A stretch of 38,587 bases of DNA, from assembly GCF_000934765.1 (NCBI RefSeq), contig NZ_JYNN01000025.1:1-38587 (forward strand), in the 5' to 3' direction. Positions 8,079 to 16,348 of the stretch are shown here, one piece after another. The notes beneath the pieces are model-generated. The model ran no database searches, was not told the DNA's origin, and saw only the letters and a program-made list of their open reading frames with translations. The first letter of the stretch is position 1, and each line of letters opens with the position of its first letter. Position numbers and translations under genes: made by a program. Origin of the DNA: Thiomicrospira microaerophila. GTDB lineage: Bacteria > Pseudomonadota > Gammaproteobacteria > Thiomicrospirales > Thiomicrospiraceae.

Positions 8079-9635
8079 ATGAGTCTGATTCTGTATATTA
8101 GTGAAAAAAAAATCGACGCCTTTCTGTTCTCAAGAGGACGGCTTAGTGAGCACCGTGTGTTGTGTTGTCACGAAGTCGTTGATTTTGTACAATCGTGCTC
8201 AAAATCAACGCAAGTCAGTCTTGTTCTAGATACGGTTGAAGAAGGAATACAAGTAGATTATGTGCCATCGCTATTACCTTGGGAAAAGCCAAGCCTACAA
8301 AAGCGGCTATTTGAAAAAAATAAACAAAAAGGCGCCTATGCACAACGATTTATTTGGTCAGGTTTAAAAAAAACGACGGCGGACCAGCGAAGTGAAACGC
8401 TACTAATTACACATAGCATTACACCGACAGAATGTTTAGCCAACTTGGTTAGCGCGATTGAGGGGGCCCAGCTGGTATGGGGGGGATTTTTTTCAGCCGC
8501 TTACTTGATTAAAGGGTACTTTTTTAAACAAATTAAATCTGCCGAAGGTTTAAGTGTTGCACAATTAAAACAGCCTGTTTTGTTATTTGCCAACATGTCG
8601 AGTGATCATTATAGGCAGTGTTTTTTTTACGAGGGGTATTTGCAACTAACGCGTTTGATTCCATTTGAGCAAAACGCCGCGAACCCCGATCAGCATAGAC
8701 GCTTTTTGGTTCATGAGGCGCGTTTAGCCAGTCGATTTATTTACAATCAAGGTTTACTGGATCGAAAAAACCCGATTAGTTATGTGATTATTGATAGCCT
8801 GGGTGAGCAAGCAAAAGCCGATTTAAAAGCACAATTCTTAAAAGAAAACCTACTAAGTGTTTCACAAACGTCAACGGAAGCATTTTTTGTTACGCATGCT
8901 ATACCTGTGCAAGATGAAAATGTACACTTTGCAAATGTTGTGGTGAAGGAGGTCAATAAATCCTGGGTGCCAAGCTTTTACCGCGTTCCTTATGTCCAGA
9001 TGACGAATGGCTTTAGGTTGGGTCGGTTACTCGTAAGTCTGTTGGCAGGTGTCGCTTTAATGACATTATTAATGATGATAACTCACGGTGGACTGCAGCA
9101 TTATTTTCTTGGCCAAAAAGCAGAGTTATTAGCGAAAACTGAAACCGTTTTAAAAACGCAAAGAGAGGGGTTGTTGTTGCAGGCTAGAGGGCGAGAATCA
9201 GTGGTTGATATGGAGGCAATTGTAAAGTTTTCAGTGATGCTCAATCGGCTCAATGCAACAGAAGCCTATGGAATCAATCTCGATCTTTTTTCTCTGTTGT
9301 TAGCAGCGCATCCGGGGGTAAAGATTGATAGTGTAAATTGGCAGCCAATCAATCAATTGGATGATCTTACCATGCAGGTGTCTATTCGTGGCCAGGTTCA
9401 CCCTTTTGAAGGTCAGTTCAAGCCAATGAACCAATTACTTGACGCTTTCTCTAAAGATCTGCAGGCACAACCAGGTGTCACTCAGGTTGTTATCACACAA
9501 CAGCCTTTTAGTTTAGAGCAAGCAAGGAATGTTAGGTTTGGGCAAACTCAGCAGCAAGACAGCCTGCCTTTTGCGATGACTTGGCGCCAAGCCAGAAATG
9601 CACCACCGAAAACAACACAAAGCGATTTACCATGA
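8079..9635 (+). CDS. PilM/PilN (MshI/GspL)-like assembly protein
   Basis: 518 aa. The position after the platform protein, the long N-terminal region resembling an actin-like PilM/MshI/GspL fold (MSLILYISEKKIDAFLFSRG start), one transmembrane helix at about 314-335 and a ~180-aa periplasmic tail with a coiled stretch (ELLAKTETVLKTQ) fit a fused PilM-PilN or GspL-like subunit. Such proteins form the inner-membrane alignment complex. Start ATG 8079 has the ribosome site AAAGGTGGG; the longer TTG 8058 frame overlaps mshG and is less likely. Its last codons overlap the next gene (ATGA). Sequence similarity is weak to my eye, so this rests on architecture and context. Confidence 0.6.
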   Translation: MSLILYISEKKIDAFLFSRGRLSEHRVLCCHEVVDFVQSCSKSTQVSLVLDTVEEGIQVDYVPSLLPWEKPSLQKRLFEKNKQKGAYAQRFIWSGLKKTTADQRSETLLITHSITPTECLANLVSAIEGAQLVWGGFFSAAYLIKGYFFKQIKSAEGLSVAQLKQPVLLFANMSSDHYRQCFFYEGYLQLTRLIPFEQNAANPDQHRRFLVHEARLASRFIYNQGLLDRKNPISYVIIDSLGEQAKADLKAQFLKENLLSVSQTSTEAFFVTHAIPVQDENVHFANVVVKEVNKSWVPSFYRVPYVQMTNGFRLGRLLVSLLAGVALMTLLMMITHGGLQHYFLGQKAELLAKTETVLKTQREGLLLQARGRESVVDMEAIVKFSVMLNRLNATEAYGINLDLFSLLLAAHPGVKIDSVNWQPINQLDDLTMQVSIRGQVHPFEGQFKPMNQLLDAFSKDLQAQPGVTQVVITQQPFSLEQARNVRFGQTQQQDSLPFAMTWRQARNAPPKTTQSDLP

Positions 9636-10303
9636 ATACGCATGACCCGCTAGTTGGCAAAAAGAGGCGAACGAAAAGAGCAAAATCTGTTTTTAGAGGC
9701 CTGTTTGAACGCTTATTATTGTTTCCTTTTTCCGTGCTTATTGTGAGTTTGCTCGGGCTTTATTTTGTAAATGAATATGTGCTTAAGCCGATTGTTGTTC
9801 AGCAACAAAGTTTGCTAGCAATTCAACAGCAGGTTAATCAGCTCAATCGACAAATTAGTCATTATCAACAGTATGCTGTAGAGTTTGAAGCCGATGTAGC
9901 GCAAGGGTTATTAATGCCCATAGATAAAATTTTATGGGTTGATCAAATGAGTCTGTATGCAAGACAGCACTATTTAAACACCATTAGCTTAACGTTTGGT
10001 GAGGAGCAAAAAATGAACGTCAACCAAACTTCTCGGATACCGCAAGACCAACCCGTATTTTACCAAACGCCTGTTGCTGTAGCCGCTGGCCTTTATCATG
10101 AGGGTGACTTTATTCGTTTAATAGATTGGTTTTATCAGCAAACAGACTATTTATGGTTGCGTTCCTGTCAAATGAGAATAGAGCGCAGACAAAGGACGGA
10201 GGAAGGATTATTTGACGTGACGCAGCCCAATATTCAAGCGCAATGCCAGTTTGTTGCGTTTCGTGCACAACCTCGTTTATTTAATGAAGAGGAGTGGCGT
10301 TAG
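9632..10303 (+). CDS. PilO/GspM/MshJ-like inner-membrane protein
   Basis: 223 aa with a basic cytoplasmic N-terminus (GKKRRTKRAK), one transmembrane helix at about 26-50, a Gln-rich coiled coil (QQQVNQLNRQISHYQQY, about 67-84) and a periplasmic domain. This is the standard layout of PilO/GspM/MshJ alignment-complex subunits. ATG 9632 overlaps the upstream stop (ATGA); the frame continues upstream to 9581 inside the previous gene but has no reason to be used. No catalytic motif is expected. Assigned by architecture and operon position. Confidence 0.6.
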   Translation: MNTHDPLVGKKRRTKRAKSVFRGLFERLLLFPFSVLIVSLLGLYFVNEYVLKPIVVQQQSLLAIQQQVNQLNRQISHYQQYAVEFEADVAQGLLMPIDKILWVDQMSLYARQHYLNTISLTFGEEQKMNVNQTSRIPQDQPVFYQTPVAVAAGLYHEGDFIRLIDWFYQQTDYLWLRSCQMRIERRQRTEEGLFDVTQPNIQAQCQFVAFRAQPRLFNEEEWR

Positions 10304-10800
10304 TGTTAAATTGGCGACTTAACTTAACAAAACGGCATGCTTCCAGGCGAGGTTGTGAGCTAAGTATCTGGTGGATTAGCGTTTTTGTATTGCTGCCAGC
10401 ATCGGTCACAGCGCAGCCATTATGGCCAACGATTTTTATGAATGCGGCGGATCAACAACGTATTGAGCAGCAGCGTGAAGCTTATCGCCTATCTCAAACT
10501 CAGGGGATTCCTCAACCCTCTCGTGATTCGGCCGTGCAAACGCACGTTAATCCTAGGTTATTTTCAGTCGACGCGATCATGAATGTGCAAGGTCAGCGCC
10601 TTGCCATTATTAATGGTGTAAGTTACGCTGAAAAAACAGTAAAAAATGGCATTCATGTACATCGTATTTTTGAGGGTTTTGTTACCTTAACACTTGAGGA
10701 GTCGGAGCAGTGGGGCCGCGCACAAGTGGGCGTAAGGTATAGCAGTGAGTCTTGGCCAGATGCGATTCCAAATAGGGTAAAATTATTAAAAGCAAATTAA
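10303..10800 (+). CDS. MshK/GspB-C-like small periplasmic anchor
   Basis: 165 aa with a hydrophobic N-terminal helix (about 23-38, a signal anchor or signal peptide) and a compact C-terminal domain around AIINGVSYAEKTVKNG...VHRIFEGFVTLTLEE. This recalls the secretin-interacting domain of MshK/PilP/GspC/GspB proteins (an I-I-N-G turn followed by V-x-x-I...G-V-x-L). GTG 10303 is chosen because the AGAGGAG ribosome site sits about 8 bases upstream; GTG 10294 is the alternative. It is the last gene of the pilus operon and is convergent with glnD, with 21 bases between stops. Confidence 0.55.
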   Translation: MLNWRLNLTKRHASRRGCELSIWWISVFVLLPASVTAQPLWPTIFMNAADQQRIEQQREAYRLSQTQGIPQPSRDSAVQTHVNPRLFSVDAIMNVQGQRLAIINGVSYAEKTVKNGIHVHRIFEGFVTLTLEESEQWGRAQVGVRYSSESWPDAIPNRVKLLKAN

Positions 10801-10821
10801 TTGCGCTGTGCTATAGATGAG

Positions 10822-13443
10822 CTATTTAATCATTTCATTTTCTAGATATGTTTTAAGTTGTTGTTTTTGCTCAATGTTAAGCGCCTTGTTGTCTAGGCTA
10901 CTAATAATGAAGGTGTCTTCAGCCTTTTCACCGACGGTGTTGATTTTGGCGTCATGCATGCGAATTTCAGCCTTTCTAAATGCCAGGCCTATTCGAGATA
11001 GCAAGCCGGATATATCTTTTGTAGAGATACTTATTTCTGTTAAATTTTTGGCTAGATCTCGGTATCCAATTTCAGTCGGTGTATTAAAATGCTTTATTTG
11101 TCTCGCGCGACGGTAGTTATTGGATGGCGGAATGGGTGTGGATTCCATTAAGTTTTTTTCTAGTTTCTGGTGAATAATTTGTATCATGGTGGGGTCTTCA
11201 ATAGCCTCTTGTTCACGGTTAAGAAAGTAGACCAGTACGAGCGTCATATTCTCGGTGGTCGAATAGACCTTCGCTTCCACAACGTTTAAATCAAGGTTAT
11301 CGAGTGTTTGTGTTATTTGACCAAATAAAAAATCACGGTTTTGCATGTAAATCATTAACTCAGAGGCTCCGCGCTGGGTTTTTCCTGTAATCGTAATATT
11401 GATATCCTGTAACTGACGCTGGTAGAGTTCTCGGGTGATTCTGCAGATTTCAGTCGGCGTTTGGCGGATAAAAAAAGCGGATTTTTTTAATGCATTCCAG
11501 AGTGCTTGGTAGTCGCTGACATTGAGGCTATTTTTAGCGAGTAGTTCACGAGCTTTCTCTTGGTGCAGCAGTGCTTTTTTCGTTTTCGTTTTAGGGATTT
11601 CCATTGCTTTATCAAGTGCATTGGATGTTTGATTATAGAGGTCAAGAAAGAGCCCATTTTTCCAATCATTCCAAACATCATCCGATGTTGAACAAATATC
11701 AGCTACGGTCAGTAGGTAGAGGTAATTTAAGCGATTTTGTGTGCCAACAAAGTGGGCGAAATCTTGAATGACTGCCGGGTCGCTTAAGTCTTTACGTTGG
11801 GCAACGCTGGAAAACTCTAAGTGGTAGCGAACAAGCCAAGTAATGAGCTTTGTGTCAGTATCGTTTAAATTGTGCTCTAGACAGAAGTGGTAGGCATCAT
11901 CAGCGCCTAAAATCTCATGTGCGCCATTACGACCTTTCGCAATGTCGTGAAATAAGGCGGCTAAGAATAGTATCTCAGGTTTGCAAATATGTTTAGTAAT
12001 TTGATGTGCCGTTGGGAACTCAAAAGCATATTCTTTAATAAAAAAGCGTCGAAGGTGGCGTATAACCAAAAGGGTATGCTCATCAACCGTATAGGCATGA
12101 AAAATATTAAATTGCATCAAGCCGGCTATTTTATGAAAAACAGGAATGTAAGCATCCAGTAAGCCATAGCTATGCATGCGTTTAAGAGAGGCATTAATGC
12201 CTCTTGGTTGACGTAAAATTTCAATGAATAGTGCTTTGTTTATTGGATCACGTCTAAAGTCATCGTCTATGAGGTGAAGGTTTTCACGCAGTAGTCGTAT
12301 GGTTCGTGCACGAATGCCTGCAATGGATGGATCATTTTCTAAGATAATAAAAATCTCTAATAGTGCGCTGGGAAAATATTGAAAAACCTGTTCTGAGCGA
12401 ATATCTAAATATTGATTAATCAGTTGAAAGCGTTGATTAATGTTAACAATTGTCGGTGATTGATCGCTACAAAGTTCTTCGTTGAAGTGCTGTAGCAAAA
12501 TTTCATTAAGCTTAACAACAGAGCGTAAATTGCGATAATAGCTGTTCATGAATTGTTCAACGGCCAATTTTTCAGGGGTATTTTTGTAGCCAAAATTCTC
12601 AGCCACTTCTTGTTGATTGTCAAACGAGAGGCGATCTTCTCTACGTTTTTTCAGACGGTGGAGTAAAAAGCGCACACGGCTTAAAAATTTATAGGCTGCA
12701 TCGAGTTCACGAAACTCTTCCGGTGTGATAAAGCGTTTTTGGACGAGTTGATGAATCGATGTGGCATTAAAGTGGCGTTTGGCAACCCAAAACAGGGTTT
12801 GGATATCACGCAGTCCACCTGGACTTTCTTTTATGTTAGGTTCAAGCTGGTAAACCGTGTCATGAAAGCGTTTATGGCGTGCTTGTTGTTCAGCCATTTT
12901 GCCATGAAAAAAACTTTCCGTTGGCCAAAAATCGACCTTTTTCCATAAGGCGTGTAACTGTTCGAACAGCATATAATTACCTGTAAGCCAGCGCGCCTCT
13001 AAAAGATTGGTCGCCGTTGTAATATCGTCTTGTGCGGCCTCGATTGTTTCCTCTAGTGTTCTAATTGCGCTACCAACTTCAAAGCCAATATCCCAAAGCA
13101 GTGTCAAAAAATGACTTACAGCCTCGTGATCATTCAAGGGGGTGGCACAAAGAATAAGGATATCAATGTCAGAATAAGGGTGAAGCTCGTTACGGCCATA
13201 TCCTCCTACAGCTAAAAGCGTAAACTCCGTGCTGTCAAAGAGATGTTGCCATATTTTTTTTAAGATTTGATCAACAAATACCGCACGCTCCTTCACCAGT
13301 TCAGCAACAGGTGTGCCCTGGTCATATTGATCAAATTGGTGTTGATTAAAGCGCTTAAGCATGTCGCGCCCGGTTTTTGCCGCCATCTCAGGCTGGTGTT
13401 TTAAAGCGCTTAAGAAGTTGGGAAAATCGGTTTGTGAAGACAT
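10822..13443 (-). CDS. glnD: GlnD, bifunctional uridylyltransferase/uridylyl-removing enzyme for PII
   Basis: 873 aa, close to the usual ~860-890. It senses glutamine and adds or removes UMP on PII proteins, controlling nitrogen assimilation. The nucleotidyltransferase motif is GGYGRNELHPYSDID (about 80-94, with catalytic D92/D94). The central conserved block NIKESPGGLRDIQTLFW is present. An HD hydrolase domain (ALFHDIAKGRNGAHE) lies near residue 500. Two ACT domains end the protein (around 695-770 and 805-873). Start ATG follows AAAAGGATTAGGC. map lies 11 bases upstream on the same strand, so the two are probably one operon. Confidence 0.97.
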   Translation of the reverse strand: MSSQTDFPNFLSALKHQPEMAAKTGRDMLKRFNQHQFDQYDQGTPVAELVKERAVFVDQILKKIWQHLFDSTEFTLLAVGGYGRNELHPYSDIDILILCATPLNDHEAVSHFLTLLWDIGFEVGSAIRTLEETIEAAQDDITTATNLLEARWLTGNYMLFEQLHALWKKVDFWPTESFFHGKMAEQQARHKRFHDTVYQLEPNIKESPGGLRDIQTLFWVAKRHFNATSIHQLVQKRFITPEEFRELDAAYKFLSRVRFLLHRLKKRREDRLSFDNQQEVAENFGYKNTPEKLAVEQFMNSYYRNLRSVVKLNEILLQHFNEELCSDQSPTIVNINQRFQLINQYLDIRSEQVFQYFPSALLEIFIILENDPSIAGIRARTIRLLRENLHLIDDDFRRDPINKALFIEILRQPRGINASLKRMHSYGLLDAYIPVFHKIAGLMQFNIFHAYTVDEHTLLVIRHLRRFFIKEYAFEFPTAHQITKHICKPEILFLAALFHDIAKGRNGAHEILGADDAYHFCLEHNLNDTDTKLITWLVRYHLEFSSVAQRKDLSDPAVIQDFAHFVGTQNRLNYLYLLTVADICSTSDDVWNDWKNGLFLDLYNQTSNALDKAMEIPKTKTKKALLHQEKARELLAKNSLNVSDYQALWNALKKSAFFIRQTPTEICRITRELYQRQLQDINITITGKTQRGASELMIYMQNRDFLFGQITQTLDNLDLNVVEAKVYSTTENMTLVLVYFLNREQEAIEDPTMIQIIHQKLEKNLMESTPIPPSNNYRRARQIKHFNTPTEIGYRDLAKNLTEISISTKDISGLLSRIGLAFRKAEIRMHDAKINTVGEKAEDTFIISSLDNKALNIEQKQQLKTYLENEMIK

Positions 13444-13454
13444 GCCTAATCCTT

Positions 13455-14231
13455 TTAGTAAAGCGGAGTTTCCCCTGGGCGGAGTGTGAAAACTTCATAA
13501 CCTGTTTTAGTGACCGCTAAGGTGTGCTCCCATTGCGCCGATAGGCTCCTGTCCTTGGTCACAACGGTCCAGTTATCGCCAAGCAGCTTGACATCAAGCT
13601 TGCCCAAGTTAATCATCGGTTCAATCGTAAATGTCATACCGGGTTTAAGAATAATTTCTTTTAATTCATCTGCCGCATAATGTAACACCTGTGGTTCTTC
13701 ATGAAAGCTTTGGCCAATACCATGCCCACAATACTCATGTACGACAGAGCAGTGATGCGCGTGGGCATGTTGCTCAATCGCTGCAGCCACCTCAAACAGT
13801 GTCGCTTGAGGTTTGACTTGTGCAATACCTTTCCACAAGCATTCATAAGCTACTTTACAGAGTCTTGCGGCAAAGGGTTTGATCTCACCAACCTCAAACA
13901 TGCGACTCGTATCACCATGATAACCGTCTTTGATGACGGTGACATCAATGTTGATGATATCCCCTTTTTTTAATTTTTTATTGCCTGGGATGCCGTGACA
14001 CACTACATGATTAATAGACGTGCAAATAGACTTGGGGAAGCCCCGGTAATCAAGCGTAGCCGGAATGGTCCCTTGAACCTCTGTCATATACGTATGCGCC
14101 GCTTGGTTGAGTTCTTCGGTGGTAATACCCGGCTTGACAAGCGGGGTGAGTATATCTAAAACCTCCGAAGCCAATTTACCGGCAACGCGCATTTTTTCAA
14201 GTTGTGAAGCAGATTTTAAAATAATAGTCAT
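13455..14231 (-). CDS. map: Type I methionine aminopeptidase
   Basis: 258 aa; removes the initiator Met from nascent proteins. The metal ligands are visible in context: His in HVVCHGIPGN, Asp in INIDVTVIKDGYHGDTSRMF (two Asp), His in CGHGIGQSFHEEP, Glu in FTIEPMIN and Glu in SAQWEHTLAVT. Length is normal. The gene is divergent from rpsB, the common arrangement in this class. No Shine-Dalgarno sequence precedes the start codon; a TATACT box sits only 8 bases upstream (see the promoter entry). It is followed by glnD. Confidence 0.97.
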   Translation of the reverse strand: MTIILKSASQLEKMRVAGKLASEVLDILTPLVKPGITTEELNQAAHTYMTEVQGTIPATLDYRGFPKSICTSINHVVCHGIPGNKKLKKGDIINIDVTVIKDGYHGDTSRMFEVGEIKPFAARLCKVAYECLWKGIAQVKPQATLFEVAAAIEQHAHAHHCSVVHEYCGHGIGQSFHEEPQVLHYAADELKEIILKPGMTFTIEPMINLGKLDVKLLGDNWTVVTKDRSLSAQWEHTLAVTKTGYEVFTLRPGETPLY

Positions 14232-14239
14232 AATTAGAG

Positions 14240-14245
14240 AGTATA
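14240..14245 (-). promoter_or_regulatory. Candidate map promoter -10 box close to the start codon
   Basis: On the minus strand TATACT (14245 to 14240) ends 8 bases before the map ATG. A start point 6-8 bases downstream would fall at or next to the ATG, giving an almost leaderless mRNA, which would fit the lack of a Shine-Dalgarno sequence. No convincing -35 box at 16-18 bp spacing is seen. Confidence 0.3.
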
Positions 14246-14333
14246 GAAGCTGTAAAAAAATAAAAGTCTAACAGAAATGAAGGCAATGTAAGCACAATCC
14301 CGTTAAATAAAAACAGATTATTTATTCAATAGG

Positions 14334-14341
14334 CAGGCCTG
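14334..14341. repeat. Iterated palindrome CAGGCCTG, copy 1 (intergenic)
   Basis: GGCAGGCCTGGTTGG in the map/rpsB divergent spacer, directly upstream of the candidate rpsB -35 box. Confidence 0.7.
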
Positions 14342-14347
14342 GTTGGC

Positions 14348-14376
14348 TTGTGTATTAAAGGGGGTTGTGGTATAAA
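14348..14376 (+). promoter_or_regulatory. Candidate rpsB promoter (extended -10)
   Basis: TTGTGT (14348-14353), a 17-bp spacer, then TATAAA (14371-14376) preceded by TGG, an extended -10 element. The GC-rich discriminator GCGGCGC follows, as in stringently controlled ribosomal-protein promoters. Predicted start is near 14383, giving a ~140-base leader. Reading only; no expression data. Confidence 0.55.
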
Positions 14377-14420
14377 TGCGGCGCTCAATAGCTATTGAGA
14401 AAATTTTATTTTAAAACACA

Positions 14421-14516
14421 CGTTTACTAGAAGCCTAAAACGGGGTGCCAGCGAGGTTAAATAACCAGGCCTGGTTCGTTTTAGATGGGTAAACGGAGGC
14501 CTAACCCAAATTGGAG
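14421..14516 (+). promoter_or_regulatory. Structured rpsB leader, candidate S2 autoregulatory element
   Basis: CGTTTAC (14421-14427) pairs with GTAAACG (14489-14495), and CTAAAACG (14435-14442) pairs with CGTTTTAG (14477-14484), both without mismatch, forming a nested long-range stem. Inside it GGTT(AAAT)AACC (14455-14466) competes with the palindrome AACCAGGCCTGGTT (14463-14476). GGGGT near 14442-14446 could pair with AACCC near 14503-14507 as a pseudoknot across the ribosome site. In gammaproteobacteria S2 is known to repress rpsB-tsf through the leader; that this one works so is inference. Confidence 0.6.
14466..14473. repeat. Iterated palindrome CAGGCCTG, copy 2 (rpsB leader)
   Basis: The centre of the 14-base perfect palindrome AACCAGGCCTGGTT (14463-14476), inside the rpsB leader RNA at the tip of the long-range stem. 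Confidence 0.7.
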
Positions 14517-14522
14517 AAAAAC

Positions 14523-15266
14523 ATGGCAAAAGTTACTATGCGTCAAATGCTTGAAGCAGGCTGTCACTTCGGACACCAGACACGTTATTGGAACCCAAAA
14601 ATGGGTCAGTATATTTTTGGTGCGCGCAACAAAATTCATATAGTTAACCTAGAAAAAACATTACCTATGTTTAATGATGCGCTGAACTTTGCCGGTTCTG
14701 TAGTGGCTAACAAGGGTAAAGTGCTGTTTGTGGGTACAAAGCGCGCGGCGCGTGATATCGTAGCAGCAGAAGCAAAGCGTTGTGGTATGCCATACGTTAA
14801 TCACCGCTGGTTGGGTGGTATGATGACAAACTTTAAAACGATTAAGCAGTCTATCAAGCGTCTAAAAGAGCTTGAGGCCATGCAGCAAGACGGTACGTTT
14901 GAAAAAATTACCAAACGCGAAGCCTTAACCCTAACGCGCGAGCTAGATAAGCTTGAGCTATCTTTAGGTGGTATTAAGGACATGCGTGCCATGCCAGACG
15001 CGATTTTTGTTATTGATACGGGTAATGAAGATATCGCGATTCTTGAAGCGAAAAAACTGGGTATTCCCGTTATCGGTGTCGTCGATACCAATAATTCACC
15101 CGATGGTGTGGATTACATTATTCCAGGTAACGACGATGCAATTCGTGCGGTTAAGCTTTATCTTGAGTCGATGGCAGATGCAATTTTGGAAGCAAAAGCC
15201 AGTGTGACAACGGGCGCTGCTGACGAGTTTGTGGAAGCAACAGAAGCAACTGCTCAGACGGCCTAA
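14523..15266 (+). CDS. rpsB: 30S ribosomal protein S2
   Basis: 247 aa, normal length. Starts [20 protein letters not shown], with the S2 signatures [20 protein letters not shown] and later [10 protein letters not shown]-like ([13 protein letters not shown]) and [21 protein letters not shown]2 sits at the 30S head-platform junction and binds with S1. ATG 14523 is chosen (GGAG 7 bases upstream); an upstream in-frame TTG at 14511 overlaps the ribosome site. It leads the rpsB-tsf transcription unit. Confidence 0.98.
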   Translation: MAKVTMRQMLEAGCHFGHQTRYWNPKMGQYIFGARNKIHIVNLEKTLPMFNDALNFAGSVVANKGKVLFVGTKRAARDIVAAEAKRCGMPYVNHRWLGGMMTNFKTIKQSIKRLKELEAMQQDGTFEKITKREALTLTRELDKLELSLGGIKDMRAMPDAIFVIDTGNEDIAILEAKKLGIPVIGVVDTNNSPDGVDYIIPGNDDAIRAVKLYLESMADAILEAKASVTTGAADEFVEATEATAQTA

Positions 15267-15287
15267 GTCGTTCTCAAGGTGATGATG

Positions 15288-15307
15288 AGGCCTGGGTAAT
15301 CAGGCCT
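15288..15307 (+). terminator. rpsB-tsf intergenic hairpin (attenuator candidate)
   Basis: AGGCCTG (15288-15294), loop GGTAAT, CAGGCCT (15301-15307): a perfect 7-bp stem built from two abutting copies of the genome-repeat core. There is no T-tract, so it is more likely an attenuation, processing or stability element between rpsB and tsf than a full terminator. Confidence 0.5.
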
Positions 15308-15308
15308 G
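15301..15308. repeat. Iterated palindrome CAGGCCTG, copy 3 (rpsB-tsf spacer)
   Basis: ATCAGGCCTGGTTG; a near copy, GAGGCCTGGG, lies 13 bases upstream and the two can pair to form the intergenic hairpin. Confidence 0.7.
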
Positions 15309-15348
15309 GTTGTTCTAGAGTCAAATGAATTTTAAAAGGAAGGAAACA

Positions 15349-16236
15349 ATGGCCGTTACAGCAGCTATGGTTAAAGAATTGCGCGAAAGAACAGGCGCAG
15401 GCATGATGGATTGTAAAAAAGCACTGGGTGAAACTAACGGTGATTTAGACGCCGCGATTGAGTTTTTGCGTGTTAAAGGTATGGCAGGTGCGGACAAAAA
15501 AGCCGGGCGTGTTGCGGCTGAAGGCGTGATTGCGATTGCGATTTCTGATGACAAGAAAAAAGCCGCTATCGTTGAAGTAAACTGCGAAACAGACTTTGTT
15601 GCTAAAGGTGATGAGTTTAAGGCGTTTGCTGACGAAATCGCTCAGCTTATCTTGAACAATGGCTATACTTCTAATGAAGAGTTGGAAAAGCTGACTTTAG
15701 CCTCAGGTAAAACACTAGATGAAACCCGTCGTGCATTAGTCGCTAAGATTGGTGAAAACATGCAGGTTCGTCGTGTTGAGATTGTTGAGTCTGCAAACGG
15801 CGAAATCGGTAGCTACCAGCACGGTGAGAAGATTGGTGTGGTTGTGGCGATGGATAGTGGTAATGATACCTTGGTTCGTGATGTTGCAATGCACGTTGCG
15901 GCGACCAAGCCACAAGCCATTTCTTCTGCTGATGTTGACCCTGCTGTATTGGAAAAAGAACGCAATGTATTGACTGAGCAGGCCAAAGAAAGCGGCAAGC
16001 CAATGGAAATTATCGAGAAGATGATTGATGGCCGTATTCGTAAGTTCTTGGAAGAAATCACGTTGCTAGGTCAGCCGTTCATTAAAGATCCTGATCAAAC
16101 CATTGAAAAACTATTGAAAGCACAGAGTGCAACAGTTACGCGTTTTGTTCGCCTAGAAGTGGGTGAAGGCATTGAGAAAGAAGTATTGAACTTTGCTGAT
16201 GAAGTGGCGGCCGCCGCTGCAGCCGCTAAGGGTTAA
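15349..16236 (+). CDS. tsf: Elongation factor Ts
   Basis: 295 aa; the guanine-nucleotide exchange factor that recharges EF-Tu. It has the N-terminal UBA-like module with [13 protein letters not shown] and the core motif [12 protein letters not shown] that inserts into EF-Tu. It ends in an Ala-rich tail. ATG 15349 has a strong AAGGAAGGA site; the longer ATG 15325 frame adds a non-family MNFKRKET extension and is rejected. It follows rpsB, and a terminator follows it. Confidence 0.98.
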   Translation: MAVTAAMVKELRERTGAGMMDCKKALGETNGDLDAAIEFLRVKGMAGADKKAGRVAAEGVIAIAISDDKKKAAIVEVNCETDFVAKGDEFKAFADEIAQLILNNGYTSNEELEKLTLASGKTLDETRRALVAKIGENMQVRRVEIVESANGEIGSYQHGEKIGVVVAMDSGNDTLVRDVAMHVAATKPQAISSADVDPAVLEKERNVLTEQAKESGKPMEIIEKMIDGRIRKFLEEITLLGQPFIKDPDQTIEKLLKAQSATVTRFVRLEVGEGIEKEVLNFADEVAAAAAAAKG

Positions 16237-16249
16237 GTTTACTTTACAG

Positions 16250-16283
16250 TTCAGACCTGGCTTAAGAGTCAGGTCTGAATTTT
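16250..16283 (+). terminator. Intrinsic terminator after tsf
   Basis: TTCAGACCTG (16250-16259), a 10-base loop, CAGGTCTGAA (16270-16279), then TTTTG. A perfect 10-bp stem with a short T-run, 14 bases after the tsf stop. It closes the rpsB-tsf unit. Confidence 0.8.
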
Positions 16284-16298
16284 GAATGTCAAGTTTTT

Positions 16299-16326
16299 AC
16301 CGATGGAGAGTATCTTGTCTATCGGT
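16299..16326 (+). promoter_or_regulatory. Hairpin in the pyrH leader
   Basis: ACCGAT (16299-16304) and ATCGGT (16321-16326) form a 6-bp stem with a 16-base loop, 22 bases before the pyrH start. It may be a leader structure or a protein-binding dyad; no function can be read from it. I found no convincing promoter pair here. Confidence 0.35.
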
Positions 16327-16348
16327 AAGCATTTGAGAGGGCAGAGAG

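Noticed and set aside
10817-11116. 99-aa plus-strand ORF over the end of glnD
   Set aside because: It lies opposite the well-conserved ACT domain of glnD and has no family features.
14334-14341. The palindrome as a DNA uptake sequence of the Haemophilus or Neisseria type
   Set aside because: Known uptake sequences are non-palindromic and denser; this motif is self-complementary. Not excluded, but a HIP-like or methylation-related role fits better.
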